NCBI GenBank assembly: GCA_937872225.1
Contig: CALMRZ010000028.1
Coordinates: forward strand, 124,001-188,000
Length of the DNA stretch: 64,000 bases
Source: an uncultured Spirochaetota bacterium
GTDB taxonomy: Bacteria; Spirochaetota; UBA4802; UBA5550
Direction of reading: 5' to 3'
Of the stretch, positions 53,974-62,697 are shown piece by piece. The notes beneath the pieces were generated by a model. That model was not told the DNA's origin. It saw nothing but the letters and a program-made list of their open reading frames with translations, and did no database searches. The translations under genes were made by a program, and so were the position numbers. The first letter of the stretch is position 1; the number at the start of each line of letters is the position of its first letter.

Positions 53974-55254
53974 ATGGCCTCTGCCGATAGAAAGCAGAAC
54001 GATTCCCTCTACCGCCCCTGGCAGATAAAGATACTGCTGGCGACCTGGCTTGCCTACGCGGGATATTATTTCTGCCGCAAGCCCTTCTATGTGGCCAAGG
54101 TGAGCATCTCCGGCGCCCTGGGCATCGACTCCTTCGGCCTGGCCCAGCTGGGTACCGCGTACCTGGTCGCCTACATGGTCGGACAGTTCTCCAGCGCCTT
54201 TTTCGGCCGCACGCTGGGCCCCAGGCTCCTCCTCCTGGCCGGCATCATGATATCCATCGTCAGCACCTTCCTCTTCGGCGTATCCAACAGCCTCTGGACC
54301 ATCATGCTCTTCATGAGCCTGAACGGCCTGGCCCAGGGTACCGGCTGGCCCGGGTGCATCGGCAGCCTGGCCTTCTGGTTCAGGCGCAAGCAGCGGGGCA
54401 GCGTCCTGGGCCTCTGGTCCACCTGCTACCAGCTCGGCCCCGTGCTGGCCACGCTCCTGGCGTCCTATCTGCTGGGCAATGCCGGATGGCGGTGGTCCTT
54501 TTTCGGCGGGTCCATGGTGCTCCTGGTTGTATGGTTCACCGTGCTCCTCGTCCATCCCAATCGTCCCGAGGACGCGGGCCTTGAGCCGCTCCATGACGAG
54601 GATGAACTGCCTGATACGCCTCCGGCCGGGAGCGGGAAAAAGCTGGGATGGGACAGGGAAGTCGTCCTTACCATCATGATGATGGGCCTCATTTATTTCT
54701 GCATCAAGTTCCTCCGCTATGCCCTCTGGAGCTGGCTTCCCTGGTTCCTGAACAGGAATTTTTACCTCTCGGAAGCCGAAGCCGGTTACCTTTCCACGGT
54801 ATTCGATGTCTGCGGATTTGCCGGGGTCATTGCCGCCGGTTTTCTCTCCGACAGGATATTCAAGGGGAAGCGGGCCATGCTCTCTTTCGTGATGCTTGCC
54901 CTGATGACAGGGTCTTTTTTCATACTCTATTTCCTCGGATCGGCGAACCTGACTGTCTTCACCGTGTCCATCGCCGTAGCCGGGTTCATGCTCTTCGGGC
55001 CTGATTCGCTCCTGTCCGGGGTCGGGGCCATTGACGTGGGCTCAAAGGAGGGCGCCCTGTCTGCCGCCGGCATCATCAACGGCATGGGGTCCATCGGCCC
55101 CATATTCCAGGAGCAGTTGGTGGGATGGATGTACCGGCGATATAATCATGACCTCCTGCCGATCCTTGTCATGCTGGTGGCCGTTGCGGCGGTGAGCGCG
55201 GTGCTGACGCTCATGTTGTGGATCAGATCGCGCAGGGGATTGGCCAACGTGTGA
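53974..55254 (+). CDS. Organophosphate:phosphate antiporter family (GlpT/UhpC) transporter
   Basis: 426 residues, major facilitator fold with about 12 membrane helices. OPA-family signs: YYFCRKPFYVAKVSISGALG in the first loop region (includes the conserved Arg of the phosphate site) and GLAQGTGWPGCIGSLAFWF near 112. The start is 3 bases after the AOR stop with no ribosome site, pointing to coupling. Likely moves glycerol-3-phosphate, hexose phosphate or phosphoglycerate across the inner membrane in exchange for phosphate. Confidence 0.88.
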   Translation: MASADRKQNDSLYRPWQIKILLATWLAYAGYYFCRKPFYVAKVSISGALGIDSFGLAQLGTAYLVAYMVGQFSSAFFGRTLGPRLLLLAGIMISIVSTFLFGVSNSLWTIMLFMSLNGLAQGTGWPGCIGSLAFWFRRKQRGSVLGLWSTCYQLGPVLATLLASYLLGNAGWRWSFFGGSMVLLVVWFTVLLVHPNRPEDAGLEPLHDEDELPDTPPAGSGKKLGWDREVVLTIMMMGLIYFCIKFLRYALWSWLPWFLNRNFYLSEAEAGYLSTVFDVCGFAGVIAAGFLSDRIFKGKRAMLSFVMLALMTGSFFILYFLGSANLTVFTVSIAVAGFMLFGPDSLLSGVGAIDVGSKEGALSAAGIINGMGSIGPIFQEQLVGWMYRRYNHDLLPILVMLVAVAAVSAVLTLMLWIRSRRGLANV

Positions 55255-55255
55255 T

Positions 55256-55301
55256 GCCTTTCTGATAGGGTGGGGTTTAAACCCCACCCTATCAGAAAGG
55301 C
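55256..55301. terminator. 46-base perfect palindrome after the transporter gene
   Basis: GCCTTTCTGATAGGGTGGGG... to its mirror at 55301: 23 bases are followed immediately by their exact reverse complement, centre TTTAAA. It starts two bases after the transporter stop. Downstream comes GATTATAAAAAAATT rather than a T-run, so termination on the plus strand is only possible, not certain. Confidence 0.55.
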
Positions 55302-55317
55302 GATTATAAAAAAATTA

Positions 55318-55344
55318 TTGAATAATTATATATACAGGTATACT
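55318..55344 (+). promoter_or_regulatory. Candidate promoter for the iron alcohol dehydrogenase
   Basis: TTGAAT (55318-55323), 15-base spacer, TATACT (55339-55344), in AT-rich DNA 31 bases before ATG 55375. The spacer is shorter than ideal. Confidence 0.3.
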
Positions 55345-55374
55345 ATAAGATAAATTTCATATAGAGGACAATAC

Positions 55375-56526
55375 ATGGTACAATACAATTATCCCACAAC
55401 AATACTCCTGGGACAGGGAGCGCTGGCCGAATTCGGTACGCGTCTCAAAGCCAAAAAACATTCAAAAATACTGATAGTAACCGATAAGACCCTGGAACAG
55501 ATGGGGATAGTCAAAAAGCTGACGGATGTACTCTCGTCACAGGGCATCGCTTATGACATATACACCGACATCCATCCCAATCCGATCGAAGAAGACGTGG
55601 AGAAGGGCGTGATCGCCTACAAATCGGGGGACTGCGACAGCATCATCGGTCTCGGCGGGGGGAGCCCCATTGATGTTGCCAAGGTCATCAAGGTCATGGT
55701 CTCCAATCCGCCGCCCATGGCGCAGTACGATGACGCCAAGGGCGGCGACGCCCTCATCAAGGGCCCGATGCCGGCCCTGTACGCGATACCGACCACGTCC
55801 GGCACCGGGAGCGAAGTGGGCCGCTCCGGCGTCATCATCCTGCGCGATACGGGGCGAAAGACCATCATATTCCACCCGGAACTGCTGCCGTCCATAGCGG
55901 TGCTGGAGCCGGAGCTGACCGCCGGCATGCCTCCGTTCCTGACCGCCGCCACCGGCATGGACGCCTTTGTCCATTGCCTCGAGGCGTATTTCGTCAACAT
56001 GTTCCACCCCATGGCGGACGGCATCGCCCTGCAGGGAATGGAACTGGTTCTGAAGTGGCTCCCGATAGCCTGCAGGAACGGCAAGGATCTCGACGCCAGG
56101 GAAAAGATGCAGATTGCGTCTTCCATGGGGGCCGTTGCTTTCCAGAAGGGCCTCGGCATGGTCCATTCCATGGCGCACCCCCTGTCGAGCCTCTACGGCC
56201 TTCACCATGGTTTGGCAAACGCCCTGGTGCTGCCCGATTCCATTCTTCACCTGGAGCAATCCCACCTGAACACGGAGCAGATGGCGAAGATACAGAAGGT
56301 GCGCGCCATCTTCGCTGAATGCGGCCTGGCCAGGGCCAGCCTGTCCGAGAGCTGCAGGGCCTTCTGCGAGATGGTGGGAATACCGATGGGCCTGTCGAAG
56401 AACAAGGTTCCCGCCGACGGCCTGGCCGCGTTGAGCGTTGAAGCATTCAAGGACGGCTGTCATGGCAGCAACATGGTGCCGGTCAAGGAGAGCGATTTTC
56501 TGAAGGTGCTCAAGGCCGCGATGTAA
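55375..56526 (+). CDS. Iron-containing alcohol dehydrogenase
   Basis: 383 residues, standard for the group III family. Interconverts aldehydes or ketones and alcohols with NAD(P)H. GGGSPIDVAKVIKV near 96 binds the cofactor and TTSGTGSEVGRSGVI near 138 lies next to it; metal ligands are in GMDAFVHCLEAYF (near 195) and MVHSMAHPLSSLYGLHHGLAN (keys HSMAHPL, HHG; near 262-277). AGAGGACAA precedes ATG 55375. Next to AOR and GAPN-like genes it may dispose of aldehydes. Confidence 0.92.
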   Translation: MVQYNYPTTILLGQGALAEFGTRLKAKKHSKILIVTDKTLEQMGIVKKLTDVLSSQGIAYDIYTDIHPNPIEEDVEKGVIAYKSGDCDSIIGLGGGSPIDVAKVIKVMVSNPPPMAQYDDAKGGDALIKGPMPALYAIPTTSGTGSEVGRSGVIILRDTGRKTIIFHPELLPSIAVLEPELTAGMPPFLTAATGMDAFVHCLEAYFVNMFHPMADGIALQGMELVLKWLPIACRNGKDLDAREKMQIASSMGAVAFQKGLGMVHSMAHPLSSLYGLHHGLANALVLPDSILHLEQSHLNTEQMAKIQKVRAIFAECGLARASLSESCRAFCEMVGIPMGLSKNKVPADGLAALSVEAFKDGCHGSNMVPVKESDFLKVLKAAM

Positions 56527-56553
56527 TGCGAAAAAAAAACGGGAGGCGTCGCC

Positions 56554-58686
56554 ATGGCAGCGCCGTTATCGCATAGCACGAACAGAAAGCTTTCACCCGG
56601 AAAATTTTATCCCCTGGGAGCGACGCTCCGGGAAAATGGCGTAAACTTCGCCCTCTTTTCCCAGGACGCCAGGGAAGTGTTTCTCCTTCTCTTCGACAGC
56701 CCGGACGGGGATCCCACGGATATCATAAAAATCGAAAACAGGGACCGGTTCATATGGCACGTCCATGTCCATGGCGTGAAGGAAGGCCAGCTCTACGGCT
56801 ACAAGGTGAGGGGGGAGTTCAACCCCGGATGGGGCTTCCGCTTCAACGAGAACAAGCTTCTCCTTGATCCCTACGCAAAGGCCGTCAGCGGGAAGTGCCG
56901 CAATGACGACAATCTCCTCCTTGCCTACGACCCCAATGCGCCGGGGAAAGATCTCACCATGGACACCCGGGACAGCGCCAGGGTCATGGCGAAGAGCATT
57001 GTCGTCAGCGATGACTTCGACTGGCAGGGGGACCGGCAGCCGGACGTACCCCTGGACAATCTCATAATATACGAAGCGCACGCCAAGGGGTTTACCGCGC
57101 ATACAAGCTCGCGGGTAAAAAACCCCGGGACCTACCTCGGTTTTATCGAAAAAATACCGTATCTCAAGGATCTGGGGATCAACGCCGTCGAGCTTCTTCC
57201 GGTTCATGAGTATTACGTGGAGGATTTTCTGATACAGAAGGGACTTACCAATTACTGGGGATACAACACCATCGGCTTTTTTGCCCCGGAATCGTCCTAC
57301 GGCACAGGATCGTCACCGGGGTGCCAGGTGCGCGAATTCAAGACCATGGTGCGGGAACTGCACCGGGCGGGCATAGAGGTGATCCTGGACGTGGTGTATA
57401 ACCACACGGCCGAGGGGAACGAGATGGGGCCCACCATAAGCTTCAAGGGCATCGATAACAGGAACTATTACGTCCTCACCGGCGTCCACGGCGCGCCCGG
57501 CCGCTACTACATGAATTACACCGGGTGCGGCAACAGCATGAACCTGGCCAGCATGCCGGTGATACGCTTCGTCCTCGATTCCCTCCGGTACTGGGTGGAA
57601 GTGATGCACGTCGACGGCTTCCGCTTCGACCTGGCGTCGGTGCTGGGCCGTGAGGAAGGGTTTTTCCGCGCGGGAGCCTCATTCTTCGACGCCGTTTCCC
57701 AGGACCCGGTGCTGAACCGGGTCAAACTCATCGCGGAGCCGTGGGACATCGGCACCTACCAGGTGGGGAACTTCCCCGTGGACTGGTCCGAATGGAACGG
57801 CAGGTTCCGCGACACGGTGCGGAAATTCGTCAAGGGCGACGCGGGACAGCTGCGGGAGCTTGGGTGGCGCATCACCGGTTCCGCGGACATGTATGGCGAC
57901 GACGGCAGGACGGCGTACAACTCGGTCAACTTCGTGACCTGCCATGACGGGTTCACCATGAACGACCTGGTTTCGTATAACGCCAAGCACAACGAGGCAA
58001 ACCTTGAAAACAACAGCGACGGGTCCAACGACAACAACTCATGGAACTGCGGCTGGGAGGGAGAGACGGACAATCCGGATATCATCGCGCTGCGCAGGCG
58101 GCAGGCAAAGAACTTCTTCTGCCACCTTCTCTTTTCCCAGGGCACGCCGATGCTCCTGGGGGGCGACGAGTTCATGAGGACGCAGAAGGGGAGCAATAAC
58201 GCCTATTGCCAGGACAACGACATCAGCTGGTATAACTGGGACCTTGCGGAGCGAAACGGCGATATCCTCAACTTCGCGAAAAAAGCCATCGCGTTCCGCC
58301 ACCGGTATCCCATTCTCAGGAGCCGCAAGTACCTATCCGGCACGGACTCCGACACGGACGGCATGCCTGACATATCCTGGTTCGGCGTCAACCTCGACCG
58401 TCCCGGGTGGGACGACCCCGAGGCCCGCATCATCTGTTACCTGCTGGACGGGGGCGAGGTGAAGTCCGATCTTGGCGACTATCTCCTCTTCTTTATCCTG
58501 AATGCGGACTACAATTCCCACAGCGTCATGGTCCCGCGGGTCACGGGCAGGGACTGGAAGAGGGTTGTTGATACCAGCCTGAAGGCGGGTGCTGACTTTC
58601 TCGATCCCGGATCGGAGGTGCGGATCGATCCTCAGGACCATTATATCGTGAATGCCCGGAGCACGGTGGTGCTGCTGGCGAAGTAG
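56554..58686 (+). CDS. glgX: Glycogen debranching enzyme GlgX
   Basis: 710 residues. N-terminal CBM48 domain (about 15-130, LGATLRENGVNFALFS) then the GH13 catalytic barrel. GH13 motifs: DVVYNHTAEGN, DGFRFDLASVLGRE (Asp nucleophile, near 354), LIAEPWDIGTYQVGNF (Glu acid/base, near 392) and FVTCHDGFTMNDLVSYN (near 463). Hydrolyses 1,6-branches of limit dextrins from glycogen. GGGAGGCGT precedes ATG 56554. Isoamylase or TreX variants share this architecture. Confidence 0.94.
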   Translation: MAAPLSHSTNRKLSPGKFYPLGATLRENGVNFALFSQDAREVFLLLFDSPDGDPTDIIKIENRDRFIWHVHVHGVKEGQLYGYKVRGEFNPGWGFRFNENKLLLDPYAKAVSGKCRNDDNLLLAYDPNAPGKDLTMDTRDSARVMAKSIVVSDDFDWQGDRQPDVPLDNLIIYEAHAKGFTAHTSSRVKNPGTYLGFIEKIPYLKDLGINAVELLPVHEYYVEDFLIQKGLTNYWGYNTIGFFAPESSYGTGSSPGCQVREFKTMVRELHRAGIEVILDVVYNHTAEGNEMGPTISFKGIDNRNYYVLTGVHGAPGRYYMNYTGCGNSMNLASMPVIRFVLDSLRYWVEVMHVDGFRFDLASVLGREEGFFRAGASFFDAVSQDPVLNRVKLIAEPWDIGTYQVGNFPVDWSEWNGRFRDTVRKFVKGDAGQLRELGWRITGSADMYGDDGRTAYNSVNFVTCHDGFTMNDLVSYNAKHNEANLENNSDGSNDNNSWNCGWEGETDNPDIIALRRRQAKNFFCHLLFSQGTPMLLGGDEFMRTQKGSNNAYCQDNDISWYNWDLAERNGDILNFAKKAIAFRHRYPILRSRKYLSGTDSDTDGMPDISWFGVNLDRPGWDDPEARIICYLLDGGEVKSDLGDYLLFFILNADYNSHSVMVPRVTGRDWKRVVDTSLKAGADFLDPGSEVRIDPQDHYIVNARSTVVLLAK

Positions 58687-58688
58687 GC

Positions 58689-59621
58689 CTACTCGATCTT
58701 CCCGCAGTTTTCCAGGCACTCCTCGGTGCAGGTGGCATCGCACGGCTCGACATGGATGACCACCTTTGCGTCCGGATAATGCTCCTTGACCTTTGCGACG
58801 ATGCGGTCTCCGATCTCATGGGACTCCTGCACGCTCATCTCCGGGGCTACCACGAGATGGAATTCATAGAAGCGCTGGGAACCGGATTTCCTGGTCCTGA
58901 GCTTGTGATAGCTCAGGACCCTGGGGTGCTGCTCGGTGACGTAGCGGTCGATCAGGTCTTCATCGGACTTTGAGAGGCGGGCGTCAAGAAGGTCCCGCAC
59001 GGATTCACGGGTAAGATCAAAGGCCGCCTTGATTATCAGGAAGGCCACGATGATGGCCGCAACCGGGTCGATCCATGAAAGATTGACTTGCGGGAAGAGG
59101 AACCTGCCTCCCCAGTACATGATGAGGCCTGCCATGACGCCGAAGGAGGTCCACACGTCGGTGCGCAGGTGCCACGCGTCGGCCTTGAGGGCGATGGAGT
59201 CGGTTTCCGTGCCGACCTTGAAGAGCATGTGGGATACAAAAAAATTCGCCGCCACCGAAACTGACATGACGATGATGCCCCAGCCGGCCTGCTCCATGTG
59301 CTGCGGATTTTTCAGCTTTTCAACTGCCTCGTAGATGATCCAGCCCGCCGCGAAAAAAATAAGAACAGCCTCGATGGTCCCGGAAATGTTTTCTATCTTG
59401 CCATGACCGAAGGCATGACGGTGGTCCTCCGGTTTGGCGGATTTGCGGACGGCGAAGAACGCTATTACGGCAGCGACCAGGTCAACCGCCGAGTGGATGG
59501 CCTCTGATATGACCGATACGGAATTGATCAGTATGCCGATGGCCAGCTTCAGGGCGACCAGGGAACTGTTTGAGGCTACTGAAAGCAGCGCGACGCGCGA
59601 TTTTTTCTTATTATTGTCCAT
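58689..59621 (-). CDS. Cation diffusion facilitator with Cys-rich tail
   Basis: 310 residues with six membrane helices. Transport-site residues: H and D in AIHSAVDLVAAV (TM2) and in DAWHLRTDVW (TM5). A cytosolic metallochaperone-like domain (about 210-290) follows. The last 18 residues are unusual, with Cys spaced C-x3-C-x3-C-x3-C (CDATCTEECLENC), which could bind Zn, Cu or an iron-sulfur cluster. Convergent with glgX, two bases apart. Confidence 0.9.
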   Translation of the reverse strand: MDNNKKKSRVALLSVASNSSLVALKLAIGILINSVSVISEAIHSAVDLVAAVIAFFAVRKSAKPEDHRHAFGHGKIENISGTIEAVLIFFAAGWIIYEAVEKLKNPQHMEQAGWGIIVMSVSVAANFFVSHMLFKVGTETDSIALKADAWHLRTDVWTSFGVMAGLIMYWGGRFLFPQVNLSWIDPVAAIIVAFLIIKAAFDLTRESVRDLLDARLSKSDEDLIDRYVTEQHPRVLSYHKLRTRKSGSQRFYEFHLVVAPEMSVQESHEIGDRIVAKVKEHYPDAKVVIHVEPCDATCTEECLENCGKIE

Positions 59622-59890
59622 ATAAATACTGTTTCTGGCGCATGGGAATATTTTAAACCGTGTCCAAATAAAATTATATATCCAACCATGTCACGTCTAC
59701 ATTGCGATTGTGGCCTGGATGCGCAAAGAACTGCTTTTTTATTTGAAGCTGAGCCGGAGTATTTTTCAACCGTTTTTTTATTGAAAAATATCAGGGGCCT
59801 TGCATGTATTGTTTTTTTACACATATAAAATATTTTTCACGATGGACCGGCTTCGGTCCCGGTAACGACCAGAACAGCTTAATAAGCGCA

Positions 59891-61090
59891 ATGAGTGATA
59901 CATACGATGCCATAATTATCGGCGCCGGTCCCGGCGGCTGTAGCGCCGCGGCCTTCCTGTCCGGGGCCGGCCGCGACGTGCTCCTGGTTGACAGGGCGCG
60001 CTTCCCCCGCGACAAGACCTGCGGTGACGGCCTCTCGGTTACGGCTCTTCCGGTCCTGGAACGCATGGGCGTCCTCGAAAAGGTTGAGGCGCACAATCCG
60101 TGGAAATGCGACGGGGTCATCCTTTCGTCGCCGAACGATGTCGTGATGAGGGGGCGGGCGACGCAGGTGGGAGGCGTGTATAATTACGGCTATGTGATTC
60201 CTCGGAAAATCTTCGACACCGCTCTCTTCGAGCATGTCAGGGACCTTCCCCATGTGACCGTCAGGGAGGAATGCGCCTTCAGGGATTTTATCCATGAGGG
60301 CAATGCCATATGCGGTATCCGGGCCAGAAGCGGAAACAACGAGGAGTTCGAGGTCCGCGGTCGGTTCATCATCGGCGCTGACGGCGTGCATTCGGCCGTT
60401 GCCAGGAAGCTGGGAAACCACGCGAGCGGCTCGATAAAGAAGGCCTTTGCCGTGCGCGCCTACTTCGAAAATGTCGACGGCCTTGAGCACCTCATAGCGC
60501 TGCATTATGAAAAAACCATACTCCCCGGTTATGCCTGGATCTTCCCCACCGGGGAGCGGAGCGCCAACGTCGGGGTCGGCATGATCTGCCAGGGCAAGCC
60601 TCCCCATAACATGAAGGACCTGTTCGAGATGTTCATAACGAGAAACAGGTTCGCGCGGGAAAAGCTTGGCCGCGCCACGATGGTCGAAGGGTCCTTCAAG
60701 GGGGCCCACCTTGCTACGGGCACCATGGGGGTAAGACGTTCCTTCGGCAACGTCCTCCTGGTGGGAGACGCCGGCGGCTTTGTCGACGCTTTGACCGGAG
60801 AAGGCATCTACTACGCCCTCCGGAGCGGCGAGCAGGCGGCCTCGGCCATAATTGAGGTCCTTGCCCGAAAAGAAGCGACGGGCGATGTCGGAGCCATCTA
60901 CGATGGCAGCTGGCGCAGGGATTTCAGGCGGGACATCATCTTCGGGAACCTCTTTCAGAAGGCGCTGACAAAAAAGAGCCTGATGAACCTGATTGTCTGG
61001 CGCTCCAGCAGGAACCAGGCCAAGGCGGATATACTGAGCGGCGTTATACAGCATGCCCTGCCCAAGACCAGGCTTTTCCGCGTGATCTGA
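59891..61090 (+). CDS. Geranylgeranyl reductase family flavoprotein
   Basis: 399 residues. ADP-binding loop IIGAGPGGCSAAAFLSGAG at the N terminus, then PRDKTCGDGLS near 39 (hallmark of the geranylgeranyl reductase and 2,3-digeranylgeranylglycerophospholipid reductase group), and GDAGGFVDALTGEGIYYALRSG (keys VGDAGGFVDALTGEG, near 300) which binds FAD. Substrate may be an isoprenoid, menaquinone or other alkene. ATG 59891 has no clear ribosome site. Not the usual partner of CoA genes. Confidence 0.85.
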   Translation: MSDTYDAIIIGAGPGGCSAAAFLSGAGRDVLLVDRARFPRDKTCGDGLSVTALPVLERMGVLEKVEAHNPWKCDGVILSSPNDVVMRGRATQVGGVYNYGYVIPRKIFDTALFEHVRDLPHVTVREECAFRDFIHEGNAICGIRARSGNNEEFEVRGRFIIGADGVHSAVARKLGNHASGSIKKAFAVRAYFENVDGLEHLIALHYEKTILPGYAWIFPTGERSANVGVGMICQGKPPHNMKDLFEMFITRNRFAREKLGRATMVEGSFKGAHLATGTMGVRRSFGNVLLVGDAGGFVDALTGEGIYYALRSGEQAASAIIEVLARKEATGDVGAIYDGSWRRDFRRDIIFGNLFQKALTKKSLMNLIVWRSSRNQAKADILSGVIQHALPKTRLFRVI

Positions 61091-61118
61091 ATCCCACTGA
61101 AACATTACAAAAATAGGA

Positions 61119-62597
61119 ATGACAGAGAAACGGCCCGGTAGTACCATTGTTCCTGTCATGGAACGTTTCTTTCATCCCCGGTCAATCGTGCTTTTTGGCG
61201 CCAGCTCCAATCCGAAAAAGGGCGGCAACCAGGTGCTGCAGAACTTCAAACAATACATGGAGCGGCAGCATTACCCGGATCTCTTCATCGTCCATCCCCG
61301 TGCCGGGGCCATCGAGGGCGTGCCATGCTTTAATAGCCTCGATGACGTGCCCGACAATGCCAGCGGGACGGACCGGATCGACCTGGCGGTCATCGTTCTT
61401 CCCGTGCGGGAAGTGATGCCCGTGGTCAGGGCGTGCATAGACCGCAACGTCCGCGGCATTTTAATTGAATCGGGCAATCTCTCCAACGACGATAAGGAGG
61501 CGGCCGCCTTCGCGAAGGAGATCCTGTCGCTGATACGGGGAAAAGACATCCGCATCGTGGGACCCAATTCGATCGGCTTCAATGTGCCCGACCTGCGCTA
61601 CTGCACCCCCATTAAACACTACAGCGAATTCCTTGAGACCCGGGAACGGAATGTTTCCATCGTGGGGCAGTCGGGGCTCTTCGTGACCGGCTTCGTGGAA
61701 TGGTTTTTCGATACCACCGGTCACGGGCAGCCCTTCGGGGTTTCAAACATAGCAGCCATCGGGAACAAGCTGGACGTGAACGAATGCGACCTCCTGGAGT
61801 ATTACCTCCATGACGACAGGACCCACGCCATCGGCATGTACCTCGAGGACATCCGCGACGGCAACCGTTTCATGTCCCTCCTCAAGGAGAACCGCGAGCG
61901 CCACCGCAAGCCGGTTGTAGTCCTCAAGGCCGGCAAGAGCGAGAAGGGGAAACAGGCCGTGTCGTCACACACCGGATCGATGGCGGGAAGCTACACCGCC
62001 GTCGAAGCGGTCGCGAAGCAGTTCGGCATGATCCTGGTGGAGACCTATGACGAGCTCTTCGAGATGCTTTCAATAGTCTGCCAGTATCCGGTCCTCCGTT
62101 CAAACCGTGTCGGCGTGATATCGGTGTCGGGGTCGGGATGCGTGCTGTCATCCGATTTTGCGGAGAAATTCGGGATGGAACTCCCGGAACTGGACGACGC
62201 GGCGCTGGCGAGGCTCAGGCCCCTGTTTCCGGACTGGGCGCCCATACACAACCCCATCGACACCTGGGCGTCAGTCGAAAAGGTCGGCCCTCAGGAAAGC
62301 TTCAACCGGATCCTTGAGGTCTTTCTCGAATCGGGCCTTTTCGATTCCATCGTTCTCATGACGATCAGCTCTCCCTTCGCAACCTTTGACTGGAAGTTCC
62401 TGGGTGAAATGCAGCGGAAGTATCACGACACGCCCCTGGTGGTACACTTCTTCGGGGGCCAGTCCATCCTCGAACACACGGCCCTGGCAAAGGAGTACCG
62501 GATCCCTGTCATTGGAAGCTTTGACCGCATTTTCAAGCTCCTCGAGCTGGCATGGGATTTTTCCAGAAGGATGTCCCGTGTCCATCCCGGGTCTTGA
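61119..62597 (+). CDS. NDP-forming acyl-CoA synthetase, alpha-subunit type
   Basis: 492 residues. CoA-binding domain (about 16-140, FFHPRSIVLFGASSNPKKGG) followed by a succinyl-CoA ligase-like flavodoxin domain, with the catalytic His region SSHTGSMAGSYTAV (near 288). This is the alpha half of acetate-CoA ligase (ADP-forming); the ATP-grasp beta half is absent from the window. Position between a flavoprotein and a CoA-transferase suggests a role in thioester exchange. ATAGGA precedes ATG 61119. Confidence 0.85.
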   Translation: MTEKRPGSTIVPVMERFFHPRSIVLFGASSNPKKGGNQVLQNFKQYMERQHYPDLFIVHPRAGAIEGVPCFNSLDDVPDNASGTDRIDLAVIVLPVREVMPVVRACIDRNVRGILIESGNLSNDDKEAAAFAKEILSLIRGKDIRIVGPNSIGFNVPDLRYCTPIKHYSEFLETRERNVSIVGQSGLFVTGFVEWFFDTTGHGQPFGVSNIAAIGNKLDVNECDLLEYYLHDDRTHAIGMYLEDIRDGNRFMSLLKENRERHRKPVVVLKAGKSEKGKQAVSSHTGSMAGSYTAVEAVAKQFGMILVETYDELFEMLSIVCQYPVLRSNRVGVISVSGSGCVLSSDFAEKFGMELPELDDAALARLRPLFPDWAPIHNPIDTWASVEKVGPQESFNRILEVFLESGLFDSIVLMTISSPFATFDWKFLGEMQRKYHDTPLVVHFFGGQSILEHTALAKEYRIPVIGSFDRIFKLLELAWDFSRRMSRVHPGS

Positions 62598-62697
62598 GCG
62601 GAGATTTCATCCTCCGGACCAGGGTCCTTCCCGCTTTATCTCTTGACATGACGCTTATGACGTTGCAGTATTTATCCGGCCAGGACAGGGCACCGAA

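Noticed and set aside
59761-59789. ATTTTTCAA/TTGAAAAAT inverted repeat
   Set aside because: AT-only stem in AT-rich DNA before a gene with no T-tail pattern; could easily arise by chance.
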